The translations under genes and the position numbers were made by a program. This document shows positions 24,905 through 32,376 of a stretch of 41,192 nt of DNA, in pieces. The DNA comes from an uncultured Eubacteriales bacterium (GTDB lineage Bacteria > Bacillota > Clostridia > Christensenellales > Aristaeellaceae): contig CADASI010000018.1 of NCBI GenBank assembly GCA_902790525.1, forward strand, positions 1-41,192, in the 5' to 3' direction. Numbering within the stretch: the stretch's first letter is position 1; every line of letters begins with the position of its first letter. The notes under the pieces were generated by a model. The model had not been told where the DNA came from, searched no databases, and saw nothing but the letters and a program-made list of their open reading frames with translations.

Positions 24905-25140
24905 TGCGCACGAAGGAGCGGCGGCTGATCGTGGCGTTTCACACCACCCACGACGCCATGGCGTTCGAGGACTACTGCCTGTCGCGCGGCGCGGCGGGGC
25001 GGCTGATACCGCTGCCCCGGGAGATCAGCGCCGGGTGCGGCCTGGCGTGGAGCGCGCCGCCCGGCGACATGGCTGGCCTGCGGGACCTGCTCGCCGGGGC
25101 GGGCATCGCGCCGCAGCACATAAAGGAGATGGAGATCTGA
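24904..25140 (+). CDS. DUF3343 putative Se/S carrier protein, copy 2
   Basis: 78-residue DUF3343 protein with LIVAFHTTHDAMAFEDYCL near its N-terminus and AGCGLAWSA around C45, the position equivalent to the CCG of copy 1 at 22762. It lacks the C-terminal cysteine of copy 1 and differs widely in sequence, so the two are old paralogues rather than a recent duplication. It overlaps yedF by one base and stops one base before selD. Confidence 0.83.
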   Translation: MRTKERRLIVAFHTTHDAMAFEDYCLSRGAAGRLIPLPREISAGCGLAWSAPPGDMAGLRDLLAGAGIAPQHIKEMEI

Positions 25141-25141
25141 C

Positions 25142-26170
25142 ATGGAGACAAGCGCAAGGCTGACCCGGCTGGCGTCCTGCGCCGGGTGCGGCGCGAAGGT
25201 GGGCGCGGGCACGCTCTCGGCTCTGTTGCAGGATTTCAAGACGCGCACCGACCCCAGGCTGATCGTGGGCTTCGACAAGTCCGACGACGCCAGCGTCTAC
25301 GTCATCAACGACGACACCGCGCTCATACAGACCGTGGACTTCTTCCCGCCCATCGTGGACGACCCCTACCTGTTCGGCCAGATCGCCGCCGCCAACGCCA
25401 TCTCGGACATCTACGCCATGGGCGGGGAGCCGAAGCTGGCGCTGAACCTGCTGTGCGTGACGGAGCGGATGGAGGATGCGTGGGTCCGTGAGATCCTGCG
25501 CGGCGGCTACGACAAGGCCTACGAGGCCGGGGTGATCATCTCCGGCGGGCACACCATCCGCGGCGGGGAGCCGCTGTACGGCCTGGCGGTCACGGGGTTC
25601 GCGAAGCCCGACCGTATCCGGAAAAACGACGCCGCCATGCCCGGCGACGCGCTGATACTGACCAAGCCGCTGGGCGTGGGCGTGCTGACCACGGCGGCCA
25701 AGGCCGACCTGGCGGACGCGGCGGTGATGGCGCGCGTCTACCGTCAGATGGCCACGCTGAACCGGGATGCCTGCCGCGCCATGCAGAAGTACCGCGTCCA
25801 CGGCTGCACCGACGTGACCGGCTTCGGCCTGATGGGCCACGCCACCGAGATGGCCCAGGGCAGCGGCTGCACGCTGCACATCGGGGTCGGGAAGGTGCCC
25901 TTTCATCGCGAGGCATTGGAATTTGCGGACATGGGGCTTGTGCCCGCCGGGGCCTACCGCAACCGGGATTTCGCGGAGAGGTCCGCGTCGGTGCGGGGCG
26001 ACGTGTCCCGGGCCATGCAGGACATACTCTACGACCCCCAGACCAGCGGCGGGCTGCTGATCGCCGTGGACGAGGGGGACGCCGAAGCGTTGTGCGCCGA
26101 GGTCCCCGGGGCCGCCGTGATCGGGCATGTGACAGAAAGGGAGGCCAGCGCGCTGGTGCTGGAGGGATAA
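25142..26170 (+). CDS. selD: selenide, water dikinase
   Basis: Makes selenophosphate from selenide and ATP. The 342-residue protein has the active-site loop SCAGCGAK with C16 and K19 at the positions of E. coli Cys17 and Lys20, and the metal/ATP motif DDTALIQTVDFF followed by GQIAAANAISDIYAMGG. It is the cysteine, not the selenocysteine, form. With no selA, selB or selC in view and YqeB/YqeC neighbours, it probably serves selenium insertion into molybdenum hydroxylases (orphan SelD context). The gene abuts yqeB without a gap. Confidence 0.95.
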   Translation: METSARLTRLASCAGCGAKVGAGTLSALLQDFKTRTDPRLIVGFDKSDDASVYVINDDTALIQTVDFFPPIVDDPYLFGQIAAANAISDIYAMGGEPKLALNLLCVTERMEDAWVREILRGGYDKAYEAGVIISGGHTIRGGEPLYGLAVTGFAKPDRIRKNDAAMPGDALILTKPLGVGVLTTAAKADLADAAVMARVYRQMATLNRDACRAMQKYRVHGCTDVTGFGLMGHATEMAQGSGCTLHIGVGKVPFHREALEFADMGLVPAGAYRNRDFAERSASVRGDVSRAMQDILYDPQTSGGLLIAVDEGDAEALCAEVPGAAVIGHVTEREASALVLEG

Positions 26171-26998
26171 ATGGACAGCAATAATCTGATCATCGTACGG
26201 GGGGCCGGGGACATCAGCACCGGCACCATCCACCGCCTCGCCCGGGCGGGATTCCCGGTGCTGGCGCTGGAGGTCGCGCGCCCCTCCGCCATCCGCCGGA
26301 GGGTAGCGTTCTCGGAGGCCGTCTACGACGGCGCGGCCACCGTGGAGGGCGTCACGGCGGTGCGGATCGCCGACATAAAGGAGATAGATGAAGTGCTTGC
26401 GCGGGGCGAGGTGCCGCTGCTTGTAGACCCCGCGGGCGAGAGCATCCGAAGGCTCCGGCCTGCCGTCGTGGTGGACGCCATACTGGCCAAGCGCAACCTC
26501 GGCACGACGATGGACATGGCCCCGCTGACCGTGGCGCTGGGCCCGGGCTTCGCAGCCGGGCGGGACGTGCGCTACGTCATAGAGACCATGCGGGGGCACG
26601 ACCTGGGGCGCATCATCACCGAGGGCAGCGCGGCGGCCAACACCGGCGTGCCCGGCATGATCGGCGGCTACGGGGCCGAGCGCGTCATCCACGCGCCCGC
26701 CGCGGGCGTCTTCCGCATGCGCCGGGACATCGGCAGCGCGGTCGATGCGGATGAGATCATCGGCGTCATAGCGTCCGGGGACGGGGAGGTCCCCGTGCGC
26801 GCGCAGATCGCGGGCATACTGCGGGGCGTCATACGCGACGGCTTCCCGGTCACGGTGGGCTTCAAGCTGGCCGACGTGGATCCCCGGCTGGAGCAGTTGA
26901 AAAACTGCACCACCGTCTCCGACAAGGCCCGCTGCATCGCCGGGAGCGTGCTGGAGCTGGTCAGCGCCGCAGCGAACCGGCAAAGGCGTCCACGGTGA
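26171..26998 (+). CDS. yqeB: selenium-dependent molybdenum cofactor biosynthesis protein YqeB
   Basis: 275-residue YqeB-family (EF2563-type) protein, a marker of selenium-dependent molybdenum hydroxylases. It opens with IIVRGAGDISTGTIHRL, a glycine-rich Rossmann-like loop, and contains LVDPAGESIRRLRP and GPGFAAGRDV. Biochemical function unproven; a role in making or inserting the Se-containing Mo ligand is assumed. Its ATG follows the selD TAA directly. Its 3' end overlaps the 3' end of convergent yqeC by 38 bases. Confidence 0.92.
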   Translation: MDSNNLIIVRGAGDISTGTIHRLARAGFPVLALEVARPSAIRRRVAFSEAVYDGAATVEGVTAVRIADIKEIDEVLARGEVPLLVDPAGESIRRLRPAVVVDAILAKRNLGTTMDMAPLTVALGPGFAAGRDVRYVIETMRGHDLGRIITEGSAAANTGVPGMIGGYGAERVIHAPAAGVFRMRRDIGSAVDADEIIGVIASGDGEVPVRAQIAGILRGVIRDGFPVTVGFKLADVDPRLEQLKNCTTVSDKARCIAGSVLELVSAAANRQRRPR

Positions 26999-27608
26999 TC
27001 AGGTCGCACAGCCGCCGGGCGACGGACGGGTCGGGCAGTACGTCGATCTGATTGATCAGGCAGCAGTCCGCGAGGTTTTCACGGTTCAGGACCCGCGCGA
27101 CGTGCTCGATGTTGACCGGCGCGTCGGGGGTCGTCCCGGCCAGCTCCGCGAACAGCTCCGGACAGTGGCAGGCCTCCGACACCGGCTTTCCGAGGCCCGA
27201 AGCCCCGACCACGCACACGGTCAGCCCGGTGCAGGCCGGTATGACCGGCTCCCACGGGCGGTGGGCCTTGAGGGGACGCCCCGCCGCGCCGTCCGCCTCG
27301 ATCAGCACGCGGTCCGCCACGGACAGCAGGTCCTCAAACGGGATCTCCGGCGCGGCCAGCTTGCCGGTGGACTGCGGCGTGCCCGCGCACACCACGCGGT
27401 GGCTTGCGAGGAGTGAACGCACCTCGTCGAGTTCGCCGGAGGCCGCCAGCGGCACCCCCGGGAAGGGACGGATGTGCGTGGAGGTCGTGAGGATCACGGT
27501 CCCGTCCAGTTTTTCCGACAGATGGCGCAGCAGCGCGGTCTTTCCCCCGCTGCCGATCACAGACACGCACCGTGCGGCGGGCATGAAATCCTCAAAGGGT
27601 CGGTACAT
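26961..27608 (-). CDS. yqeC: selenium-dependent hydroxylase accessory protein YqeC
   Basis: 215-residue P-loop protein with Walker A-like GSGGKTALL (19-27) and an EADGAAGRPLKAH motif (about 120-132). YqeC is found with YqeB and SelD in selenium-dependent hydroxylase clusters; it presumably uses a nucleotide in cofactor maturation. Start ATG 27606-27608 follows an AGAGAGGAG site on the minus strand. It is transcribed toward yqeB and overlaps it tail to tail, so antisense interference is possible. Confidence 0.9.
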   Translation of the reverse strand: MYRPFEDFMPAARCVSVIGSGGKTALLRHLSEKLDGTVILTTSTHIRPFPGVPLAASGELDEVRSLLASHRVVCAGTPQSTGKLAAPEIPFEDLLSVADRVLIEADGAAGRPLKAHRPWEPVIPACTGLTVCVVGASGLGKPVSEACHCPELFAELAGTTPDAPVNIEHVARVLNRENLADCCLINQIDVLPDPSVARRLCDLITVDAFAGSLRR

Positions 27609-27625
27609 AGCGGTGCGCTCCTCTC

Positions 27626-27654
27626 TTGCCCAAATCAGGCAAATCCATTATAAT
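27626..27654 (+). promoter_or_regulatory. promoter for the XdhC-like/modBC genes, with TTGCC-N7-GGCAA dyad
   Basis: TTGCCC (27626-27631), a 17-base spacer and TATAAT (27649-27654) precede the XdhC-like gene. A dyad TTGCC CAAATCA GGCAA (27626-27642) covers the -35 region and may be an operator. The -10 overlaps that of the divergent yqeC promoter. Confidence 0.62.
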
Positions 27655-27676
27655 ACCATCATATCGACAGGGTCAA
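27647..27676 (-). promoter_or_regulatory. divergent promoter for yqeC
   Basis: On the minus strand TTGACC (27676-27671), an 18-base spacer and TATAAT (27652-27647). It shares the ATTATAAT core with the plus-strand promoter, so the two cannot be occupied at once. Confidence 0.62.
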
Positions 27677-27691
27677 GGAGGTCATGGGTCC

Positions 27692-28708
27692 ATGCCGGGT
27701 TTCTATGAGACGATCATGCGCGAAAAGACGCACAGGCGGCTGCTGGCGGCCTGGGTGATCACAGGCGACGCCGCGGGGACAAAGGCGCTGTTTGCCCGCG
27801 ACGGGGAGCGCCTCACCCCCCTCTGCGCGGACGCCGCCTTCCCCGTAGCCCTCGCCGCGGAGATCGGCAAGACGGCCCCGGATCAGACCGGCATCGCGGA
27901 ATATACCGGCGCGCGCGTCTTCCTGGAGCCGATCGTCGCGGGCAGGCGGCTGGTGGTGTGCGGCGCGGGCCACGTGGCGCTGTGCGTCATCCGGCTGGGC
28001 GTCGCGCTGGGGTTTGAGATCACCGCCATCGAGGACCGGCCCGAGTTCGCCGAAAAGGCCCGGGCCGCCGGGGCGCACAACGTGCTCTGCCAAGCCTTCA
28101 CCGACGCGCTGGATCGTATCGACGGCGACACCGACACCGCCTTCGTGGTCATGACCCGCGAGCACGCCCACGACGTGGACTGCCTGCGCCGCATCCTCCG
28201 AAAGCCCTGCGCCTACGCCGGCATGATGGGCAGCCACGGCCGCTCGGCGCAGATTCGCCGGCAGTTGGTCGCGGAGGGCTTCGATTCCGGGCGCGTGGAG
28301 GCGCTGCGCATGCCCATCGGCATCCCCATCGGCGCGCGCACGCCGGAGGAGATCGCCGTGTCCGCGGCGGCGGAGATCATCTCCGTGATGAACGCCGCCG
28401 ACCCCGGCGAGGGCTGGCCCCAGGGCATGCTGGAGGCGCTCTGCGCCCCCCATGAACCGGGGGTGCTGGCGATGATCGTCGAAAAGCGCGGCGAGGCCCC
28501 CCGGCGGCCCGGCACGAAGATGCTGGTCATGGGGGGCGGGCGGTTCATCGGCACCGTGGGCGGCGGGTACGCCGAGGCCGAGATCCTCCGCCTCGCCGGG
28601 GAGATGCTCCGGGACGGCGATAAAGCGTGCCGCCTCATGTCGATCGACATGAACAAGGGACCCACCTTCTGCGGCGGGGAGATCGAGGTCTTCCTGCTGC
28701 CGGTGTGA
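27692..28708 (+). CDS. XdhC/CoxI-family molybdenum hydroxylase maturation factor, reversed domain order
   Basis: 338-residue maturation factor that likely delivers the sulfurated or selenated Mo cofactor to xanthine dehydrogenase. The NAD-binding Rossmann part comes first (VVCGAGHVAL near residues 88-97, then AGMMGSHGRS), and the XdhC_CoxI part comes last (about 262-338: GEAPRRPGTKMLV, GTVGGGYAEAE, FCGGEIEVFLLPV). The common order is CoxI domain first, Rossmann second, so this protein looks circularly permuted. AAGGAGG lies 11 bases before ATG 27692. modB and modC follow in the same direction. Confidence 0.85.
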   Translation: MPGFYETIMREKTHRRLLAAWVITGDAAGTKALFARDGERLTPLCADAAFPVALAAEIGKTAPDQTGIAEYTGARVFLEPIVAGRRLVVCGAGHVALCVIRLGVALGFEITAIEDRPEFAEKARAAGAHNVLCQAFTDALDRIDGDTDTAFVVMTREHAHDVDCLRRILRKPCAYAGMMGSHGRSAQIRRQLVAEGFDSGRVEALRMPIGIPIGARTPEEIAVSAAAEIISVMNAADPGEGWPQGMLEALCAPHEPGVLAMIVEKRGEAPRRPGTKMLVMGGGRFIGTVGGGYAEAEILRLAGEMLRDGDKACRLMSIDMNKGPTFCGGEIEVFLLPV

Positions 28709-28727
28709 GGCCGGGGAGGGTGACGTC

Positions 28728-29411
28728 ATGACGGACCTGTTTCCGCTTTACAACTCCCTGCGCATCGCCGCCATCAGCGGCGTGATCGTGTTCTTCACGG
28801 GTATCGCCGCCGCCTGGTACGCCTCGAAGCTCCCCCGGACCGTGAAGGGCCTGCTGGACGTGCTGCTGACGCTCCCGCTGGTACTGCCCCCCACGGTGTG
28901 CGGCTACTTTCTGCTGCGCGTGTTCGGGGCCCGGCGGCCGCTGGGACGGCTGCTGCTGCACTGGGGCGTCAGGCTGGCGATGCACTGGACCGGGGGCGTG
29001 GTCGCCGCGGTGGTGGTGGCCTTTCCGCTGATGTACCGCACGGCCCGCGGGGCCTTTGAGAGCTTCGACGAGCGCCCCGCCTGGGCCGCCCAGACGCTGG
29101 GCCTCTCCAACACCTGGATCTTCTGGCATGTGCGCATGCGCGCCTGCCGTCAGGGCATACTGGCCGGCGGGGTGCTGGCCTTCGCCCGGGCGCTGGGCGA
29201 GTACGGGGCCACCAGCATGCTCATCGGCTACACCCCGGGACGCACGGCCACGGTGGCCACCACGGTCTATCAGCTCTGGCGCACCGACGACGAACGCGGC
29301 GCGTTCTTCTGGGTGATGGTCAACCTGGCCATCTCCGCCGTTGTGCTGTTGAGTGTGAACCTGCTGGAATCGCGGCAGAGAACCGGGAGGTCGCTATGGC
29401 GCTGGAGGTAG
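28728..29411 (+). CDS. modB: molybdate ABC transporter permease
   Basis: 227-residue inner-membrane permease with about five hydrophobic segments and the EAA-type loop GLSNTWIFWHVRMRACRQG followed by GEYGATSM, typical of ModB. It would form a homodimer with ModC to import molybdate for the two xanthine dehydrogenases. Its last 16 bases overlap modC. No modA for the substrate-binding protein is present in the window. Confidence 0.9.
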   Translation: MTDLFPLYNSLRIAAISGVIVFFTGIAAAWYASKLPRTVKGLLDVLLTLPLVLPPTVCGYFLLRVFGARRPLGRLLLHWGVRLAMHWTGGVVAAVVVAFPLMYRTARGAFESFDERPAWAAQTLGLSNTWIFWHVRMRACRQGILAGGVLAFARALGEYGATSMLIGYTPGRTATVATTVYQLWRTDDERGAFFWVMVNLAISAVVLLSVNLLESRQRTGRSLWRWR

Positions 29412-30436
29412 ACATCGAGAAGCGCCTGGGGGCGTTTCACCTGCGCGCGGCGTTTTGCTGCGACCGGGAGACGCTGGGCATACTGGGCCCGTCCGGCAGC
29501 GGCAAGAGCCTGACGCTCAAGTGCATCGCGGGCATCGAGCGGCCCGACCGGGGCCATATCGCGCTGGACGGCCAGGTGCTGTTCGATTCACAGCGGAAGA
29601 TCGACCTGCCGCCCCAGGCGCGGCGGGTGGGCTGTCTTTTCCAGAGCTATGCGCTGTTCCCCGGCATGACAGTGCGGCAGAACCTGCTCTGCGCGCTGCA
29701 CGCCGAAAGGGACCGCAAGACGCGCGCGGCCCGGGTCGACGCCATGCTTAAGCTATTGCAGCTTCGTGACGCGGCGGACCTGCGGCCCGAGGCGCTGTCC
29801 GGCGGGCAGGCCCAGCGGACGGCGCTGGGGCGGATACTGTTGAACGCCCCGGACCTCATGATGCTGGACGAGCCCTTCTCCGCGCTGGACGCCCACCTGC
29901 GGCTCAGGCTGCAGATGGAGATGAAGGACCTGCTGGCCGGATTCGGCCGGAGCGTGCTGCTGGTCACCCACGACCGCGACGAGGCCTACCGTATGTGCGA
30001 CCGGCTGGGAGTGATGTCGGCGGGGCGTATGACGACGGTCAAGGACACAAAAGCCCTGTTCGCCGACCCGGAGACCCGCGCCGCCGCCGCGCTCACCGGC
30101 TGCAAGAACATCGCCGACGCCGTAAAGACCGGCCCGCGCGAGGTGTTCGTGCCCGCGTGGAACGCGCGCCTGGTCACGCAAGCACCAGTGCGCGACGGCC
30201 TCGTCGCCGTGGGCATCCGCGCCCACAGCTTTAAGCCCGACGAAGCCCTGAACCGCTTCCCCGTGCGCATCCTCAAAGAGATGGAGGAGCCCTTCGCCTG
30301 GGTCAGCGCGTTCCGCTTCGAGGGCCAGGCCCCCGACGCCCCCGCCCTCTGGTGGCGCTATCCCCGGGAATGCAGGCCGACAGAAACCCCCGAGGCGCTT
30401 GGCGTCGCCCCGGGGGAGGTGCTGTTGCTGTATTGA
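29396..30436 (+). CDS. modC: molybdate ABC transporter ATP-binding protein
   Basis: 346-residue ABC ATPase with Walker A GPSGSGKS (31-38), signature LSGGQAQRT, Walker B LMMLDEPFSALD and the switch histidine in LLVTHDRDEA. The C-terminal region (about 235-346) is of the TOBE type, which in ModC can bind molybdate and regulate transport. Start ATG 29396 overlaps modB by 16 bases; GGGAGG lies just before it. The stop is one base from the convergent adenine deaminase stop. Confidence 0.9.
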   Translation: MALEVDIEKRLGAFHLRAAFCCDRETLGILGPSGSGKSLTLKCIAGIERPDRGHIALDGQVLFDSQRKIDLPPQARRVGCLFQSYALFPGMTVRQNLLCALHAERDRKTRAARVDAMLKLLQLRDAADLRPEALSGGQAQRTALGRILLNAPDLMMLDEPFSALDAHLRLRLQMEMKDLLAGFGRSVLLVTHDRDEAYRMCDRLGVMSAGRMTTVKDTKALFADPETRAAAALTGCKNIADAVKTGPREVFVPAWNARLVTQAPVRDGLVAVGIRAHSFKPDEALNRFPVRILKEMEEPFAWVSAFRFEGQAPDAPALWWRYPRECRPTETPEALGVAPGEVLLLY

Positions 30437-30437
30437 T

Positions 30438-32174
30438 TTACGCCTCCACCGGCACGGTCTTAAAGGCGTTGACGTCGAACAGGCCGGTGTCGGTGATCTT
30501 GAGCGCGGGGATGACCGGCAGCGCCATGAAGCACAGCGCCATGAAGGGGTCGATATTCCCGTGGATGCCCAGGGCGTTTCCGGCGATATCGCACAGCCGC
30601 GCGATCTCCCGGGCCACCCATTCGCCGGGGCGGTCGGTCATCAGGCCGGCGATCTCGTGCTCCAGGCTGCCCAGCAGCCGCCCGTTCTGCGCGATCGCCA
30701 TGCCGCCGCCCATCTCAATGAGCCTTTCAACGGCCAGCGCCATGTCGTCGTCGCTGTCCCCGGCCACGATGATGTTGTGGGAATCGTGGGCGACGCTGGT
30801 GGCGATGGCCCCGTTTTTGAGCCCGTAGCCCTCCAATAAGCCCAGCCCCACGTTGCCGGTGCCTCTGTGCCGCTCCACCACGGCGATCTTGACGATGTCC
30901 TGCCCGTCGCGGCGCCAGCGCCCATCGGCGTCCCGACGCACGGTGGCGCGGCCCTCGCCCGTCACCACGGAGCCGGGGCAGACCCGTATCGTGCGCACGT
31001 GATCGGACTTCAGCGTCAGCGCCAGCCGCGCGGCGGAGAAGTCCCGCACGTTCATGCGCCCGCTGACGCCCTCCGGGGCCACGCGGACGTCCTCGGCCAG
31101 ATAATCGCCGCGGCTGGCCGCGTGCCGGCCCGCGACCCACACCTCCTTAACGCGCAGGTCGTTCAAATCGTCAAAGAGTATCATATCGGCCCGCATGCCC
31201 GGCGCGATGGCCCCGCGGTCCCGCAGGCCGTAGCACTCGGCGGCGTTGATCGTGGCCATGCGCAGCGCGGTGAGGGGGTCGAGCCCCGCGCCCACCGCCA
31301 GGCGGATGTTGTTGTCGATGTGGCCCTCCTCAATGAGGCTCGCGGACTGTCGGTCGTCGGTGCAGAACAGGCAGAAGCGCTCGTTGTCGCCGGTCACGCC
31401 GGGCAGCAGGTTCAGCACGTCGTGGCAGGACGTGCCCTGGCGCAGCAGCACGTAGATGCCGCGGCGCACGCGGTCCCGAAGCTCGTCGGGGGTGGCGCAC
31501 TCGTGATCGGTGCGGATACCGGCGGCGGCGTAGGCATCCAGCATATGGCCCGACAGGCCGGGGCTGTGGCCGTCCACCAGCTTGCCGGCGCGCGCCGCCT
31601 CCATCAGCTTGTCCAGGATATCGCTGTCCGCGGCGCACACGCCCACGAAGTTCATCATCTCCCCCAGGCCCAGCACCCGCTCAAGCCCGATGCGCCTGGC
31701 GATTTCCTTCGCGTCCAGCGTCGCCCCGGCGTTTTCAAAGGGCGTGCAGGGCACGCAGGAGGGCGCCTGCAAAAACACCTGCAGCGCCGTGTGCTCCGAG
31801 GCCCTGAGCATGTAGTCGAAGCCGTCCAGCCCGCAGACGTTGCAGATCTCGTGGGGGTCCGCCACGATGGTGGTCGTGCCGTGGGGCACCACCAGCCGGG
31901 AGAACTCCGCCGGGGAGAGGTGGCTGGATTCGATGTGCACGTGGCTGTCGATCAGTCCCGGCGCGAGGTACGCGCCCCCGGCGTCGAAGACCTCCCGCGC
32001 CTCAGGGAAACCCGGCGCGCCCCAGCCCGCGATGCAGCCGCCGGAGACGAGCACGTCGGCGGGAAATACGGTCCTGTTGTAGACGTCGACGACGCGGCAA
32101 TTCGCAATGCGCAGATCCGCTGGGGCGCGTCCCGCGGCCACGTCGATGCGCTGTTTGAGGCTCTGCTTGTCCAT
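30438..32174 (-). CDS. ade: adenine deaminase
   Basis: Converts adenine to hypoxanthine, entry point for adenine into the xanthine dehydrogenase route. The 578-residue protein (E. coli AdeC/Ade about 588) shows GLIDSHVHIESSHLSP with H78 and H80, VADPHEICNVCG, HSPGLSG, TDHECAT and FCTDDRQ. Start ATG 32172-32174 follows GGAAAGGAG on the minus strand; the frame stays open upstream through heptamer repeats, but that extension is not real. It has its own promoter and is convergent with modC. Confidence 0.94.
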   Translation of the reverse strand: MDKQSLKQRIDVAAGRAPADLRIANCRVVDVYNRTVFPADVLVSGGCIAGWGAPGFPEAREVFDAGGAYLAPGLIDSHVHIESSHLSPAEFSRLVVPHGTTTIVADPHEICNVCGLDGFDYMLRASEHTALQVFLQAPSCVPCTPFENAGATLDAKEIARRIGLERVLGLGEMMNFVGVCAADSDILDKLMEAARAGKLVDGHSPGLSGHMLDAYAAAGIRTDHECATPDELRDRVRRGIYVLLRQGTSCHDVLNLLPGVTGDNERFCLFCTDDRQSASLIEEGHIDNNIRLAVGAGLDPLTALRMATINAAECYGLRDRGAIAPGMRADMILFDDLNDLRVKEVWVAGRHAASRGDYLAEDVRVAPEGVSGRMNVRDFSAARLALTLKSDHVRTIRVCPGSVVTGEGRATVRRDADGRWRRDGQDIVKIAVVERHRGTGNVGLGLLEGYGLKNGAIATSVAHDSHNIIVAGDSDDDMALAVERLIEMGGGMAIAQNGRLLGSLEHEIAGLMTDRPGEWVAREIARLCDIAGNALGIHGNIDPFMALCFMALPVIPALKITDTGLFDVNAFKTVPVEA

Positions 32175-32223
32175 AGCTGCTCCTTTCCGGGATCGGTGTT
32201 GCGTGGATGCGGTTGTTAACAAT

Positions 32224-32252
32224 ATAATAACCTTTGCGGGCGCAGTTGTCAA
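32224..32252 (-). promoter_or_regulatory. promoter for adenine deaminase
   Basis: On the minus strand TTGACA (32252-32247), a 17-base spacer and TATTAT (32229-32224), about 50 bases before the ade ATG. The short leader leaves no room for a purine riboswitch. Confidence 0.68.
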
Positions 32253-32280
32253 GGTGGTTTGGGATTGTGTATTGGGAACA

Positions 32281-32313
32281 CCATTCCCCATTTCCCATTC
32301 CCCATTTCCCATT
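32281..32313. repeat. 7-bp tandem array (CCATTCC/CCATTTC)
   Basis: Alternating units CCATTCC, CCATTTC, CCATTCC, CCATTTC, CCATTGA in the gap between divergent ade and the iron alcohol dehydrogenase gene. The array runs directly into the -35 box at 32312. Confidence 0.83.
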
Positions 32314-32340
32314 GATTTTCCCGCCCACATTCATTATAAT
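32312..32340 (+). promoter_or_regulatory. promoter for iron-type alcohol dehydrogenase
   Basis: TTGATT (32312-32317), a 17-base spacer and consensus TATAAT (32335-32340), 36 bases before the ATG. The -35 box borders the heptamer array. Confidence 0.66.
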
Positions 32341-32376
32341 GTAAATATGACATTCGACCTAAAGGAGGATTCGATC

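Noticed and set aside
25142-26170. Selenocysteine-containing SelD or other in-frame TGA selenoprotein
   Set aside because: The SelD active-site residue is an ordinary cysteine codon, and none of the complete genes needs a TGA read-through.
32175-32376. Purine riboswitch before adenine deaminase
   Set aside because: Leader from the predicted promoter is about 45 bases with no conserved three-way junction.
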